Positions 50,674-59,480 of a stretch of DNA of 64,000 nucleotides are shown here, in pieces. Position 1 is the stretch's first letter. Every line of letters begins with the position of its first letter. The notes under the pieces were generated by a model. That model did not search any database, was not told where the DNA came from, and worked only from the letters and a program-made list of their open reading frames with translations. The position numbers were made by a program, and so were the translations under genes. The stretch is from Arthrobacter nitroguajacolicus_D (GTDB lineage Bacteria > Actinomycetota > Actinomycetes > Actinomycetales > Micrococcaceae). Where the stretch lies: assembly GCF_031455195.1 (NCBI RefSeq), contig NZ_JAVDSH010000012.1, positions 118,008 through 182,007 of the forward strand, written 5' to 3'.

Positions 50674-51579
50674 ATGCTGTACTCCAAAGTCACCCCCGAA
50701 CAGAAGCGGCTGAAACTCCGGGAACTGCTGGCCTCCGGGACCGTGCAGCAGTTCCCGGGAGCCTTCAACCCGCTCTCGGCCCGGCTCATAGAAGAGAAGG
50801 GCTTCGCCGGCGTCTACATCTCCGGCGCCGTCCTCGCCAATGACCTCGGCCTGCCGGACATCGGCCTGACCACCCTCACCGAGGTAGCCACGCGCGCCGG
50901 GCAGATCGCCCGTATGACCGATTTGCCGTCGTTGGTGGATGCCGACACCGGATTTGGCGAACCGATGAACGTGGCCCGCACCATCCAGGAACTCGAGAAC
51001 GCCGGCCTGGCCGGTTGCCACATTGAGGACCAGTTCAACCCGAAACGCTGCGGACATCTGGACGGCAAGAACGTCGTCGACATCGACACCGCCACTAAAC
51101 GCATCCGCGCTGCAGCAGACGCCCGCAGGGACCCGAACTTCCTCATCATGGCCCGGACCGATATCCGCGCCGTTGAAGGAATCCAGGCCGCACAAGACCG
51201 CGCCCGAGCACTGGTGGACGCCGGGGCAGACGCGATCTTTCCCGAAGCCATGCGGGACCTGCACGAGTTCCAGGCCATCCGAGACGCCGTGGACGTGCCC
51301 ATCCTTGCCAACATGACCGAGTTCGGCAAAAGCGATCTCTTCACCGTCGACCAGCTCCAAACCGTCGGCGTGAACATGGTCATCTACCCTGTCACGCTCC
51401 TCCGCATTGCCATGGGCGCTGCAGAGCGTACTCTGGAATCGATCAAGGCTGCGGGGACCCAAGAGGCGCAAGTGGAGAACATGCTCACGCGTGCCCGCCT
51501 CTACGAACTCGTGGACTACGAGGCATATAACCAGTTCGATACCGGCGTATTCAACTTCAAGGTTCCTGGCATCCGCTAG
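50674..51579 (+). CDS. prpB: methylisocitrate lyase
   Basis: This enzyme splits 2-methylisocitrate into pyruvate and succinate. The protein has 301 residues, typical of PrpB and much shorter than isocitrate lyase. The isocitrate-lyase-family motif KRCGH is at 124-128, with the metal-binding VDADTGFGE near 88-96. Its ATG follows the prpD stop immediately. It is the middle gene of prpD-prpB-prpC. Confidence 0.96.
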   Translation: MLYSKVTPEQKRLKLRELLASGTVQQFPGAFNPLSARLIEEKGFAGVYISGAVLANDLGLPDIGLTTLTEVATRAGQIARMTDLPSLVDADTGFGEPMNVARTIQELENAGLAGCHIEDQFNPKRCGHLDGKNVVDIDTATKRIRAAADARRDPNFLIMARTDIRAVEGIQAAQDRARALVDAGADAIFPEAMRDLHEFQAIRDAVDVPILANMTEFGKSDLFTVDQLQTVGVNMVIYPVTLLRIAMGAAERTLESIKAAGTQEAQVENMLTRARLYELVDYEAYNQFDTGVFNFKVPGIR

Positions 51580-51649
51580 GTTCCAATTTCATCAAGGGGA
51601 ACGCAGGGTCCCCCTACCGGGCCCTGCATCATGAACGAAGGAGAGCAGC

Positions 51650-52789
51650 ATGGCAGCTGTTGACATCAAAAAGGGCCTCGCCGGCGTCGTGGTGGACTAC
51701 ACCGCCGTCTCGAAGGTCAACCCGGACACCAACTCGCTGCTGTACCGCGGGTACCCGGTTCAGGAACTGGCCGCCAAATGCAGCTTCGAAGAAGTGGCCT
51801 ACCTGCTGTGGAACGGCGAACTGCCCAACGAATCGCAGCTCGCGGAATTTACTGCCCGCGAACGCGCGGGCCGAGCCTTGGACCCCGTTGTCAAGTCCGT
51901 TATTGATACGCTGCCCACCACGGCGCACCCCATGGATGTCTGCCGCACGGCAGCTTCCGTGCTGGGCGCCCGGCACGAACTGGCCGAGGATTCATCGCCT
52001 GAGGCCAACATGAAGAAGGCCATCGACCTGTGGGCTGCCATGCCCGCCGTCGTGGCCTATGACCAGCGCCGCCGTCGCGGTGAGGACGTCGTGGAGCCAC
52101 GCGAAGACCTCGACTACTCGGCGAACTTCCTGTGGATGACGTTCGGCGAAGAACAGGTCCCCGAAGTGGTTGAGGCGTTCAACGTCTCGATGATCCTCTA
52201 CGCAGAACACTCCTTTAACGCCTCTACCTTCACCGCCCGGGTGGTCACCTCCACGCTCGCTGACCTGCACTCAGCGGTGACCGCCGCGATCGGCGCCCTC
52301 AAAGGCCCCTTGCACGGAGGCGCCAACGAAGCCGTCATGCACACGTTTGACGAAATCGGCATCCGCAGCGAGGAGTCCCTTGAAGAGGCCGCATCCAGGG
52401 CGAAGACGTGGATGGAAGACGCCTTGTCCCAGAAGAAGAAGGTCATGGGCTTCGGACACCGTGTCTACAAGCACGGCGACTCCCGTGTTCCCACCATGAA
52501 AGCCGCACTGGACAAGATGATCGCCCACTACGGACGACCCGAACTTCTTGGACTTTACAACGGTCTGGAGCAGGCCATGGACGAGGCCAAGGCCATCAAG
52601 CCCAACCTCGACTACCCGGCCGGACCCACGTACCACCTCATGGGCTTCGACACCCAGACATTCACGCCCCTGTTCGTGGCCAGCCGCATCACCGGCTGGA
52701 CCGCGCACATCATGGAGCAGGTAGCATCGAACTCCCTCATCCGGCCTTTGAGCGAATACAACGGCCCCGAAGAGCGGCACGTGCCGTAG
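51650..52789 (+). CDS. prpC: 2-methylcitrate synthase
   Basis: This citrate-synthase-fold enzyme condenses propionyl-CoA with oxaloacetate. The protein has 379 residues. Catalytic segments are GPLHGGANEAV (His222), GFGHRVYKHGDSR (His270) and LDYPAGPTYHLMG with the catalytic Asp; the last is more like methylcitrate than citrate synthases. AAGGAG precedes the ATG, 70 nt after prpB. The transcript ends in a strong hairpin. It could act on acetyl-CoA too. Confidence 0.94.
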   Translation: MAAVDIKKGLAGVVVDYTAVSKVNPDTNSLLYRGYPVQELAAKCSFEEVAYLLWNGELPNESQLAEFTARERAGRALDPVVKSVIDTLPTTAHPMDVCRTAASVLGARHELAEDSSPEANMKKAIDLWAAMPAVVAYDQRRRRGEDVVEPREDLDYSANFLWMTFGEEQVPEVVEAFNVSMILYAEHSFNASTFTARVVTSTLADLHSAVTAAIGALKGPLHGGANEAVMHTFDEIGIRSEESLEEAASRAKTWMEDALSQKKKVMGFGHRVYKHGDSRVPTMKAALDKMIAHYGRPELLGLYNGLEQAMDEAKAIKPNLDYPAGPTYHLMGFDTQTFTPLFVASRITGWTAHIMEQVASNSLIRPLSEYNGPEERHVP

Positions 52790-52813
52790 GGCTCAGGCCT
52801 CAAAGCAGGAAGA

Positions 52814-52856
52814 ACGACGGCGGTCCGGTCACCTAAGGTGGCCGGACCGCCGTCGT
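52814..52856. terminator. terminator after prpC
   Basis: A perfect 15-bp stem (52814-52828 against 52842-52856) has a loop that can form a further CACC/GGTG stem. It lies between the convergent prpC and nudix genes and can serve both. Confidence 0.85.
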
Positions 52857-52864
52857 CCGTGGTA

Positions 52865-53359
52865 CTAAACCGGACCCACCCACGCCTCGGTGCGGACCTC
52901 CGCGACGTTTTCGTTGTCGGCGGCCAAGGCGACACGGACCGCGATACGCTGCCCCGAAATCATGGCAGGCAACCAGTGCTCGGCGTCCGCCCACATGCGT
53001 TCCACTGGGAGACGGGCCACCGGGAACCAAGCAGGCGCGATTTCAACGCTTTCGGTGGGTTCCCCATCCCAGGCGCGGGTGAGGAACACGGTGGTAGCCA
53101 TGTTCCACTCGGGCCGGGCCGGAAAAACAAAATCAACTGTCCCGGCAGGAACCAAGTCCTCCGGCGCCACTACCACGTTAATTTCCTCCATGACCTCACG
53201 ACAAGCAGCCTGCTCCGCGGTTTCGCCCTCTTCCAGGTGTCCACCAACGCCCACCACCTTGCCGCGGCCGAAGCCAGTCTTCTTGGTGCCTAGCAGCACG
53301 TGCTCACCGTCCGCGGCATCACGAAGGAGGAAGCACAAAGTTACCTGGGCTGCAGTCAT
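52865..53359 (-). CDS. NUDIX hydrolase, MutT/MTH1-like
   Basis: The protein has 164 residues. The Nudix box reads GHLEEGETAEQAACREVMEE with the required Gly, Glu, Arg-Glu and Glu-Glu positions. The N-terminal part (TLCFLLRD, VLLGTKKTGFGRGKVVGVGG) resembles 8-oxo-dGTP diphosphatases, so removal of oxidised nucleotides is likely but not certain. It stands alone, divergent from a membrane-protein gene with 56 nt between. It belongs to the accessory segment and is unrelated in sequence to the nudix at 55170. Confidence 0.88.
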   Translation of the reverse strand: MTAAQVTLCFLLRDAADGEHVLLGTKKTGFGRGKVVGVGGHLEEGETAEQAACREVMEEINVVVAPEDLVPAGTVDFVFPARPEWNMATTVFLTRAWDGEPTESVEIAPAWFPVARLPVERMWADAEHWLPAMISGQRIAVRVALAADNENVAEVRTEAWVGPV

Positions 53360-53415
53360 GCTGCCTACCTTAACCTGATCTCCCCAGCCAAAGCCGCCAT
53401 TGCTACAGTGAGCCC

Positions 53416-54183
53416 ATGAGCGAAGGTGGGGGTGACGCGGGCGCCAAAGCGGCCGCCGTCGAGGAAGATGGAGGGACGCCGTCTACGGCGGGAAGCGCCG
53501 AGGACGGGGCGACTGTTATAGACGCCGAAGCCAAAGCCGAGCGGGACTCCTGGCTGCCGCGTTGGCTGGTGGCTCATCCGTTGTACGCCGGATGGGCGTG
53601 GACCCTCCTGTGGGCCGGGCTGATTGTCCTGGACGAAGTGGTGGACCTGGCTGGATGGACCTGGTACCTGCTGGTCCTGATGGCAGCGATGCCCACGCTG
53701 ATCTCCACGCTTGTGGTGCTGCATGCCACCCCACGCAGCCATCTCCGGGCGGTTGATGCGACAGTACTCGGACATTTCTTTGTCCGGTTCCTGGCGTTGG
53801 TGGCGGCGTTCATGGTGTGGGCGGCTTCGGTGGTAATGAGCGCGTCCATCTCCACCACTGTCCAGTCCGTCATTGGCGACTCGGAAAAGGAAGTCACTGC
53901 TCTTGGCTTCAACCTCATGCTGGCCGCCGTTCCCCTGGTGCTGTCCGTCCTCTGGATGGCGTTCATTGTCCGGTGCGCGTGGTTCCTCCGGCGGCTGCGC
54001 GGTTGGCGGCAAGTGCCGGTCAAGACGCGGGTTCCCAAGAAGTTCCTCCGCGGCCGGCCCCGGCTCAAGCGGGTGGTGGTCGGCCTGGCCCACCCGGGCC
54101 TCCTGCTGGTGGCTGGGCTGGGCACGTCTCTGCTTGCCCTGTTTGTGGACGCCGTCGAGTTGACCTTGAACGTCATAGGCTAG
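53416..54183 (+). CDS. multi-pass membrane protein of unknown function
   Basis: The protein has 255 residues. An acidic, Gly/Ala-rich head of about 45 is followed by about five membrane helices at about 58-75, 78-100, 118-143, 163-185 and 228-250, with a basic loop (RRLRGWRQVPVKTRVPKKFLRGRPRLKR) between the last two. I recognise no family and no transport or catalytic motif. It is divergent from the nudix gene and convergent with xerD, with 24 nt between and no hairpin. It lies at the right edge of the accessory segment. Confidence 0.75.
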   Translation: MSEGGGDAGAKAAAVEEDGGTPSTAGSAEDGATVIDAEAKAERDSWLPRWLVAHPLYAGWAWTLLWAGLIVLDEVVDLAGWTWYLLVLMAAMPTLISTLVVLHATPRSHLRAVDATVLGHFFVRFLALVAAFMVWAASVVMSASISTTVQSVIGDSEKEVTALGFNLMLAAVPLVLSVLWMAFIVRCAWFLRRLRGWRQVPVKTRVPKKFLRGRPRLKRVVVGLAHPGLLLVAGLGTSLLALFVDAVELTLNVIG

Positions 54184-54207
54184 CCTCCTCCGGCTTGGCA
54201 GGACGGC

Positions 54208-55167
54208 CTAGCCGAGCGCCCTCGGGTGCGCAGCTGCGTAGACTTCCCGCAAAGTGTCCGCCGTGACCAGGGTGTAGACCTGCGTAGTGGTGACAGACGC
54301 GTGGCCCAGGAGTTCCTGCACCACCCTGACATCTGCTCCGCCCTCAAGCAGATGGGTGGCAAAGGAATGGCGCAGCGTGTGCGGCGAAACATCCTTGGTG
54401 ATCTGGGCCTTCTCGGCCGCAGCTTTGAGGATGGTCCACGCACTCTGCCTGCTGATCCGGCCGCCCCGGGCATTGAGGAACAACGCCGGCGTCCCTTTCC
54501 CCTTGGACGCCAGCAGCGGCCGGCCGCGGACTACATAGGCGCTGACGGCGCGGGCACCATACGAACCCAGAGGCACCAAACGCTCCTTGGAACCTTTGCC
54601 GAACAACCTGACGATCGCGGGATCGCCACCGGAGTCTTCAAGGGAGACGTCATCCACGTCCAGGCCAACGGCCTCGCTGATGCGCGCCCCGGTGGAGTAG
54701 AGGAACTCCAGGAGCGCCCGGTCCCTGAGCCCCGTCGGCGTGTCCGTACCGGCAGCTTCCAGGATGCGCGTGACTTCGCCAACGCTGATGGCTTTTGGAA
54801 GCCTCTTGCCCGGCATCGGCGGGTGGACATCGCTGGCAGGGTCCGCCGTCGTGGTTCCTTCCAGCGCCCAAAACTTGTGCAGGCCGCGGACGGCCACCAC
54901 TGTGCGCGCTGCGGAACGGACACCCAGCACTGTTGCGCCGTCCGAGCCGTCAGACAATGCCTGGACGAAGGCCGTTACATGATGGCGCGTGATGTTGCCG
55001 GGACGCTCGATCCCTTGCGCCGCCAGGAAGTTCGAGTACCTTGCGAGGTCGCGACGGTACGCAGCCAACGTGTTCGCTGCCAGACCCTTTTCCACGCCGA
55101 CGTGCTGCAGGTAGTCGGTAACAGCCCGGTCAATGGCATTGAGGGTACGGGTAGGGGCCTCGGCCAT
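54208..55167 (-). CDS. xerD: site-specific tyrosine recombinase XerD
   Basis: This recombinase resolves chromosome dimers at dif with XerC. The protein has 319 residues. An N-terminal core-binding domain (YLQHVGVEKGLAANTLAAYRRDL) is followed by a catalytic domain with the Arg in STGARISEA, HTLRHSFATH and LGHASVTTTQVY, nucleophile Tyr298. The length and phage-integrase signature fit XerD rather than a mobile-element integrase, and the gene is locked in the conserved order nudix-xerD next to pyrG (Rv1699-Rv1701). It borders the accessory segment, but no att-like repeat is seen, so I do not infer that it caused the insertion. Confidence 0.94.
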   Translation of the reverse strand: MAEAPTRTLNAIDRAVTDYLQHVGVEKGLAANTLAAYRRDLARYSNFLAAQGIERPGNITRHHVTAFVQALSDGSDGATVLGVRSAARTVVAVRGLHKFWALEGTTTADPASDVHPPMPGKRLPKAISVGEVTRILEAAGTDTPTGLRDRALLEFLYSTGARISEAVGLDVDDVSLEDSGGDPAIVRLFGKGSKERLVPLGSYGARAVSAYVVRGRPLLASKGKGTPALFLNARGGRISRQSAWTILKAAAEKAQITKDVSPHTLRHSFATHLLEGGADVRVVQELLGHASVTTTQVYTLVTADTLREVYAAAHPRALG

Positions 55168-55169
55168 GC

Positions 55170-55832
55170 TCAGCGCTGGCTCGGATGTGCTGGCCAGGGC
55201 GCGTTCGCAGGACGGAGCTTAGTGAACCCATCGGCCTTCGCTGCTGCGGCAGCCAAGATTCCCAGCACCGCGGACGGATTGTGCAGCCGGCCTTCGAGGA
55301 CAGCCTGGACGGCATCTTCCAGCGGGACCCACTGAAGCTCAATCTCGGCCTCTTCGTCCGTCCTGACATGCCTGTCCGCTTCCGGAACGTCAGTAATTCC
55401 GCGGGCCAGGTAGATTCGGACCGCTTCACTGGAAGAGCCCGGCGAATTGAAGAAGTCCACCAGGACATTCCACGTAGCAGCGACCAGGTCGGCTTCCTCG
55501 GCCAACTCCCGCGCCGCGCCCACCACAAAATCTTCGCCTTCCACGTCCAGCAAGCCGGCCGGGATTTCCCAAAGGTCCATACCGACGGGATGCCGGTACT
55601 GCTTGAGCAGCAGGACCTCGCCGTCCACGTTCATGGGAAGCACAGCGACGGCGCCTGGGTGGTCAATATAGTCCCGGACCAGGGTGTCCGTGTCTTCGCC
55701 GAGCTGGAACGAGTCACTGACCACGTCCCAGATGCGGCCTTCGTAAACCTTGCTGGTGGACAAAAGACGGCGCGGGCTCGGCATGTCCGAAACCTGCCTT
55801 GATGTGCGGGGGGTTTCAGAAATACCGGGCAT
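55170..55832 (-). CDS. ADP-ribose pyrophosphatase (NUDIX)
   Basis: The protein has 220 residues and resembles Rv1700. The box GLLDVEGEDFVVGAARELAEE has the G-x5-E-x7-REUxEE pattern, and the upstream LLLKQYRHPVGMDLWEIPAG segment is typical of ADP-ribose hydrolases. It lies 27 nt after pyrG and 2 nt before xerD, so the three are probably cotranscribed. It likely salvages or removes ADP-ribose from NAD turnover, which fits the nadK gene downstream in the block. Confidence 0.9.
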   Translation of the reverse strand: MPGISETPRTSRQVSDMPSPRRLLSTSKVYEGRIWDVVSDSFQLGEDTDTLVRDYIDHPGAVAVLPMNVDGEVLLLKQYRHPVGMDLWEIPAGLLDVEGEDFVVGAARELAEEADLVAATWNVLVDFFNSPGSSSEAVRIYLARGITDVPEADRHVRTDEEAEIELQWVPLEDAVQAVLEGRLHNPSAVLGILAAAAAKADGFTKLRPANAPWPAHPSQR

Positions 55833-55859
55833 CGCGCCGTCCTTCGCTAGTACGTGTGT

Positions 55860-57605
55860 TTACTTGGCAGCTACCGCGCGGGCGCCGGTCTTCGTTGCCA
55901 CGGGTGCGCCTTCGCGACGCTCCAGGGCAGCCTTGACCAGGCCTGCGAACAGCGGGTGGGGACGCGTGGGCCGGGAGCTAAGCTCCGGGTGCGCCTGCGT
56001 CGCAACGTAGTACGGGTGCACTTCGCGGGGAAGTTCCACGTACTCCACGAGCTTGCCGTCCGGAGAGGTACCGGAGAACACCAGGCCCTCGGCAGCAATC
56101 TGCTCGCGGTATTTGTTGTTGACCTCGTAGCGGTGGCGGTGGCGTTCGCTGACCGTAGTGGTGCCGTAGGTCTCGGCGATGACCGAGCCTTCGTCCAGTT
56201 TGGCTTCGTAGAGGCCCAGGCGCATGGTGCCGCCAAGGTCTCCCTTGCCGTCCACAATGTCCAGCTGTTCTTCCATGGTGGCAATGACCGGGTACTTGGA
56301 ATCGGGCTCGAACTCGCTGGAGGAAGCGCCTTCCAGGCCAACCACGTTGCGGGCGTACTCGATCACCATGCACTGCAGGCCCAGGCACAGGCCAAGGACG
56401 GGAAGCTTGGATTCGCGGGCGAACTTCAAAGCCCCGAGCTTGCCTTCGAGGCCACGGATTCCGAAGCCGCCAGGAACGCAGATGGCGTCCACGCCGGCCA
56501 GGGACTTGGTGGCACCCTCAAGGGTTTCGCACTCGTCCGAAGGGACCCAACGGATCTTGACCTTGGCTTCGTTGGCGAAACCGCCGGCACGGAGGGCTTC
56601 AGTCACCGAAAGGTAAGCATCGGGGAGGTCGATGTACTTGCCTACCAGGGCAATCTCGACCTCATGCTTGGGGTTGTGGACAGCTTCAAGCAGCTTGTCC
56701 CACTTGCTCCAGTCAACGTCCTTGAACGGCAGGTCCAGGGCACGCACAATATAGGAGTCCAGGCCCTGCGAGTGCAGCGTCTTGGGGATGTCGTAGATGC
56801 TGGGAGCATCTGCGGCGTTGACCACGGCGTCGATGTCGACGTCGCACATGCGGCCAATCTTCTCCCGCATGGCGTCCGGCACTTCGCGGTCCGAACGGAT
56901 CACGATTGCTTCCGGCTGGATGCCGATGGAGCGAAGGGCTGCCACGGAGTGCTGCGTCGGCTTGGTCTTCAGTTCCTGGGAAGGACCGATGTACGGCACC
57001 AGTGAAACGTGCAGGAAGAAGACGTTGTTGCGGCCCACATCCTGGCGGACCTGGCGGGCCGACTCCAAGAACGGCTGCGACTCGATGTCGCCCACCGTGC
57101 CACCGATTTCGGTGATGATGACATCCGGAGCGTTCTTGCCCTCGGCGGGCAGACGCATGCGGCGCTTGATTTCATCGGTGATGTGCGGAATGACCTGCAC
57201 GGTGTCTCCGAGGTATTCACCGCGGCGTTCCTTGGCGATGACCGTGGAGTAGATCTGGCCGGTTGTGACGTTGGCTGAACCTTCGAGGTTTTCATCGAGG
57301 AAGCGCTCGTAGTGTCCGATGTCGAGGTCGGTTTCGGCGCCATCATCCGTCACGAATACTTCGCCGTGCTGGAAGGGGTTCATCGTGCCCGGATCCACGT
57401 TCAAGTAGGGATCGAGCTTCTGCATTGTTACAGACAAACCGCGTGCCCGCAGGAGGTGGCCGAGGCTGGAAGCCGTCAGACCCTTACCGAGCGAGGACGC
57501 CACACCACCGGTGACGAAGATGTGTTTGGTCGTCTTGGACGAGCCCGGGAACCGGGAATTTACACGGGAATTTGATCGCTGCACCACGGAATTCGAGCTT
57601 ATCAT
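55860..57605 (-). CDS. pyrG: CTP synthase
   Basis: This enzyme aminates UTP to CTP using glutamine. I start it at the ATG at 57603-57605, with GGAAGG eight bases upstream; this gives 581 residues. The amidoligase P-loop VTGGVASSLGKG is at 31-42, and the class I glutaminase domain has the Cys in LGLCLGLQCMV and the His-Glu pair in QAHPELSSRP. A basic N-terminal tail of about 25 precedes the domain. It lies between recN and the nudix/xerD pair, the order of Rv1696-Rv1701. Confidence 0.97.
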   Translation of the reverse strand: MISSNSVVQRSNSRVNSRFPGSSKTTKHIFVTGGVASSLGKGLTASSLGHLLRARGLSVTMQKLDPYLNVDPGTMNPFQHGEVFVTDDGAETDLDIGHYERFLDENLEGSANVTTGQIYSTVIAKERRGEYLGDTVQVIPHITDEIKRRMRLPAEGKNAPDVIITEIGGTVGDIESQPFLESARQVRQDVGRNNVFFLHVSLVPYIGPSQELKTKPTQHSVAALRSIGIQPEAIVIRSDREVPDAMREKIGRMCDVDIDAVVNAADAPSIYDIPKTLHSQGLDSYIVRALDLPFKDVDWSKWDKLLEAVHNPKHEVEIALVGKYIDLPDAYLSVTEALRAGGFANEAKVKIRWVPSDECETLEGATKSLAGVDAICVPGGFGIRGLEGKLGALKFARESKLPVLGLCLGLQCMVIEYARNVVGLEGASSSEFEPDSKYPVIATMEEQLDIVDGKGDLGGTMRLGLYEAKLDEGSVIAETYGTTTVSERHRHRYEVNNKYREQIAAEGLVFSGTSPDGKLVEYVELPREVHPYYVATQAHPELSSRPTRPHPLFAGLVKAALERREGAPVATKTGARAVAAK

Positions 57606-57737
57606 CAATTACGCCTTCCAAGCGTCTGTTCGGATTCCCCAAATGGTCAATAGTTGCTCAGGACTGCGAGGCAATCAAGAGCCACCGGGGTTTGGAGTGC
57701 ACCGATGTGATGGTGCTCGCACTGCGGGCAATCGTGT

Positions 57738-59477
57738 TCAGGCCCGCTGCGGCAGGAGCTTCGCGTCGTCCAACAATTCCTGGGCGTGTGCCTGCGCGGA
57801 TTCGGAGTCCTCTTGGCCGGCCAGCATCCTGGCAAGTTCCTTGACCCGCTCCTCCTCGCTAAGCAACTGCACGTCGCTGGAGGTGAATCCGGTGGTGGTC
57901 TTCCCGTCAGAACCCCGCACGGACGTCTTGGTCACACGGATGTGCTGATCGGCAAAAGCCGCCACCTGCGGCAAGTGGGTCACCACCAGCACCTGGACGT
58001 GCCGGGCCAGCATGGCCAGCCTGCGTCCGATCTCCACGGCGGCGCGGCCGCCTACCCCTGCGTCCACCTCATCGAAAACAAATGTCGGAACGGGATCCAC
58101 TGCGGCGAGAACTACCTCGATGGCAAGCATGACGCGGGACAGTTCACCGCCTGACGCCCCCTTCCCCAGCGGCCGGGCAGGAGCGCCGGAGTGGGGCTGG
58201 AGGAGGAACGCGATCTCATCGGTACCCCACGGACCCAACACGTCGCTGCCGTCCACCTCGATGACCAAGGTGGCGTCTGCCATGGCCAGGGCCTTCAGTT
58301 CGGCGCTGACGCGTCCTGAGAGGTCTTTGGCAGCCTTGAGGCGGGCTTTGCTGATCGCTGCTGCCTGCTTGCGCAGGCTGGCCTCCGCAGCTGCTACCTC
58401 GGCGTCCAAGGATTCGATTCGGGTGGAGTCGTCCTGCAGCTCATCCAACCGCGTCCTTGCGGTTGCAGCCCATTCCAGCACTTCGTCAATACTCGGGGCA
58501 TACTTGCGGATCAGCTTGGCCAACGCCGCCCTCCGTTCCTCGATTTCGGAAAGCCGCTCGGGTCCCTCGGTGTCCAGGGCCGCCTGGTAGCTGGACAGCT
58601 CGGCGGCGATGTCATTCAGGAGGAACCCGACCTCCGCCAGCCTGGTCGCAGCAGAACGCAGTTCTTCATCGTGTTCAGCTACGTGCTCCAGCGTCCGCTT
58701 GGCCGCATCCACCATGGACGTTGCATCCCCTGCGTCGCCAAATTCCTCGGCGATGAGGGACTCATGGGCTGCCGCCGCAGCCAGCCGCAGCTCTTCAACA
58801 TTCGCCAGCTTCACGGCCTCGGCCTTGAGGGTTTCGTCCTCGCCCGGCTGCGGATCCACGTCGTCGATTTCCGTAAGGGCGGCGTCCAGGGACTCAGCCT
58901 CGCGGAGCCGTTCGCGGGCTTCGCTGCGCAAGGTATCAAGTTCGGTCTGGATGGCTTTCCAGTGGTTGTACAGCTCTTGGTACTCCCCCAGGCTCTTGGC
59001 CAGGGGTGCACCGGCAAAACGGTCCAGAGCATGGCGTTGGGCTGTTGCGCTCTTGAGCCGGATCTGGTCCGACTGCCCGTGGACCACCACCAGGCTCTCC
59101 CCCAGCTCGGCCAGCACCCCTACAGGTGCCGCGCGTCCGCCAACGTAGGCACGGCTGCGCCCGTCTGCACCAACCGTGCGGGCGAGCAACAGTTCAGCAA
59201 CGCCGTCGAACTCTTCCGCCTCGCCGCCGGCCTCCTTGGCGCGCTCCACGGCGCTGTGCGCCGGATCAAGCTTCAGTACAGCCTCCGCGGACGCGGACTT
59301 GGCGCCGCTGCGGACCGCCCCCGCGTCCGACCGGGCACCGAGAAGAAGCCCGACGGCGGTCACCACCATGGTCTTGCCGGCGCCGGTTTCGCCTGTGACG
59401 ACGCTCAGGCCGGGGCCCAACGGCAGGGCGGCGTCGGTGATGACGCCAAGGTCACGGATTCGGAGTTCTTCAAGCAT
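57738..59477 (-). CDS. recN: DNA repair ATPase RecN
   Basis: This SMC-like protein acts in double-strand-break repair. The protein has 579 residues. Walker A GETGAGKTM is at 29-37, a long coiled-coil centre follows (about 150-370), then the signature KGASGGELSRVMLAIE and Walker B TFVFDEVDAGVGG. It starts with ATG 3 nt after the nadK stop. No SOS box is visible in front of nadK or recN, as expected if it is expressed from the tlyA-nadK-recN transcript. Confidence 0.96.
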   Translation of the reverse strand: MLEELRIRDLGVITDAALPLGPGLSVVTGETGAGKTMVVTAVGLLLGARSDAGAVRSGAKSASAEAVLKLDPAHSAVERAKEAGGEAEEFDGVAELLLARTVGADGRSRAYVGGRAAPVGVLAELGESLVVVHGQSDQIRLKSATAQRHALDRFAGAPLAKSLGEYQELYNHWKAIQTELDTLRSEARERLREAESLDAALTEIDDVDPQPGEDETLKAEAVKLANVEELRLAAAAAHESLIAEEFGDAGDATSMVDAAKRTLEHVAEHDEELRSAATRLAEVGFLLNDIAAELSSYQAALDTEGPERLSEIEERRAALAKLIRKYAPSIDEVLEWAATARTRLDELQDDSTRIESLDAEVAAAEASLRKQAAAISKARLKAAKDLSGRVSAELKALAMADATLVIEVDGSDVLGPWGTDEIAFLLQPHSGAPARPLGKGASGGELSRVMLAIEVVLAAVDPVPTFVFDEVDAGVGGRAAVEIGRRLAMLARHVQVLVVTHLPQVAAFADQHIRVTKTSVRGSDGKTTTGFTSSDVQLLSEEERVKELARMLAGQEDSESAQAHAQELLDDAKLLPQRA

Positions 59478-59480
59478 GGT

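Noticed and set aside
54208..55167. Tyrosine recombinase as the integrase of a mobile element
   Set aside because: Length, sequence and fixed position beside pyrG identify XerD; no att repeats or mobile genes are seen.
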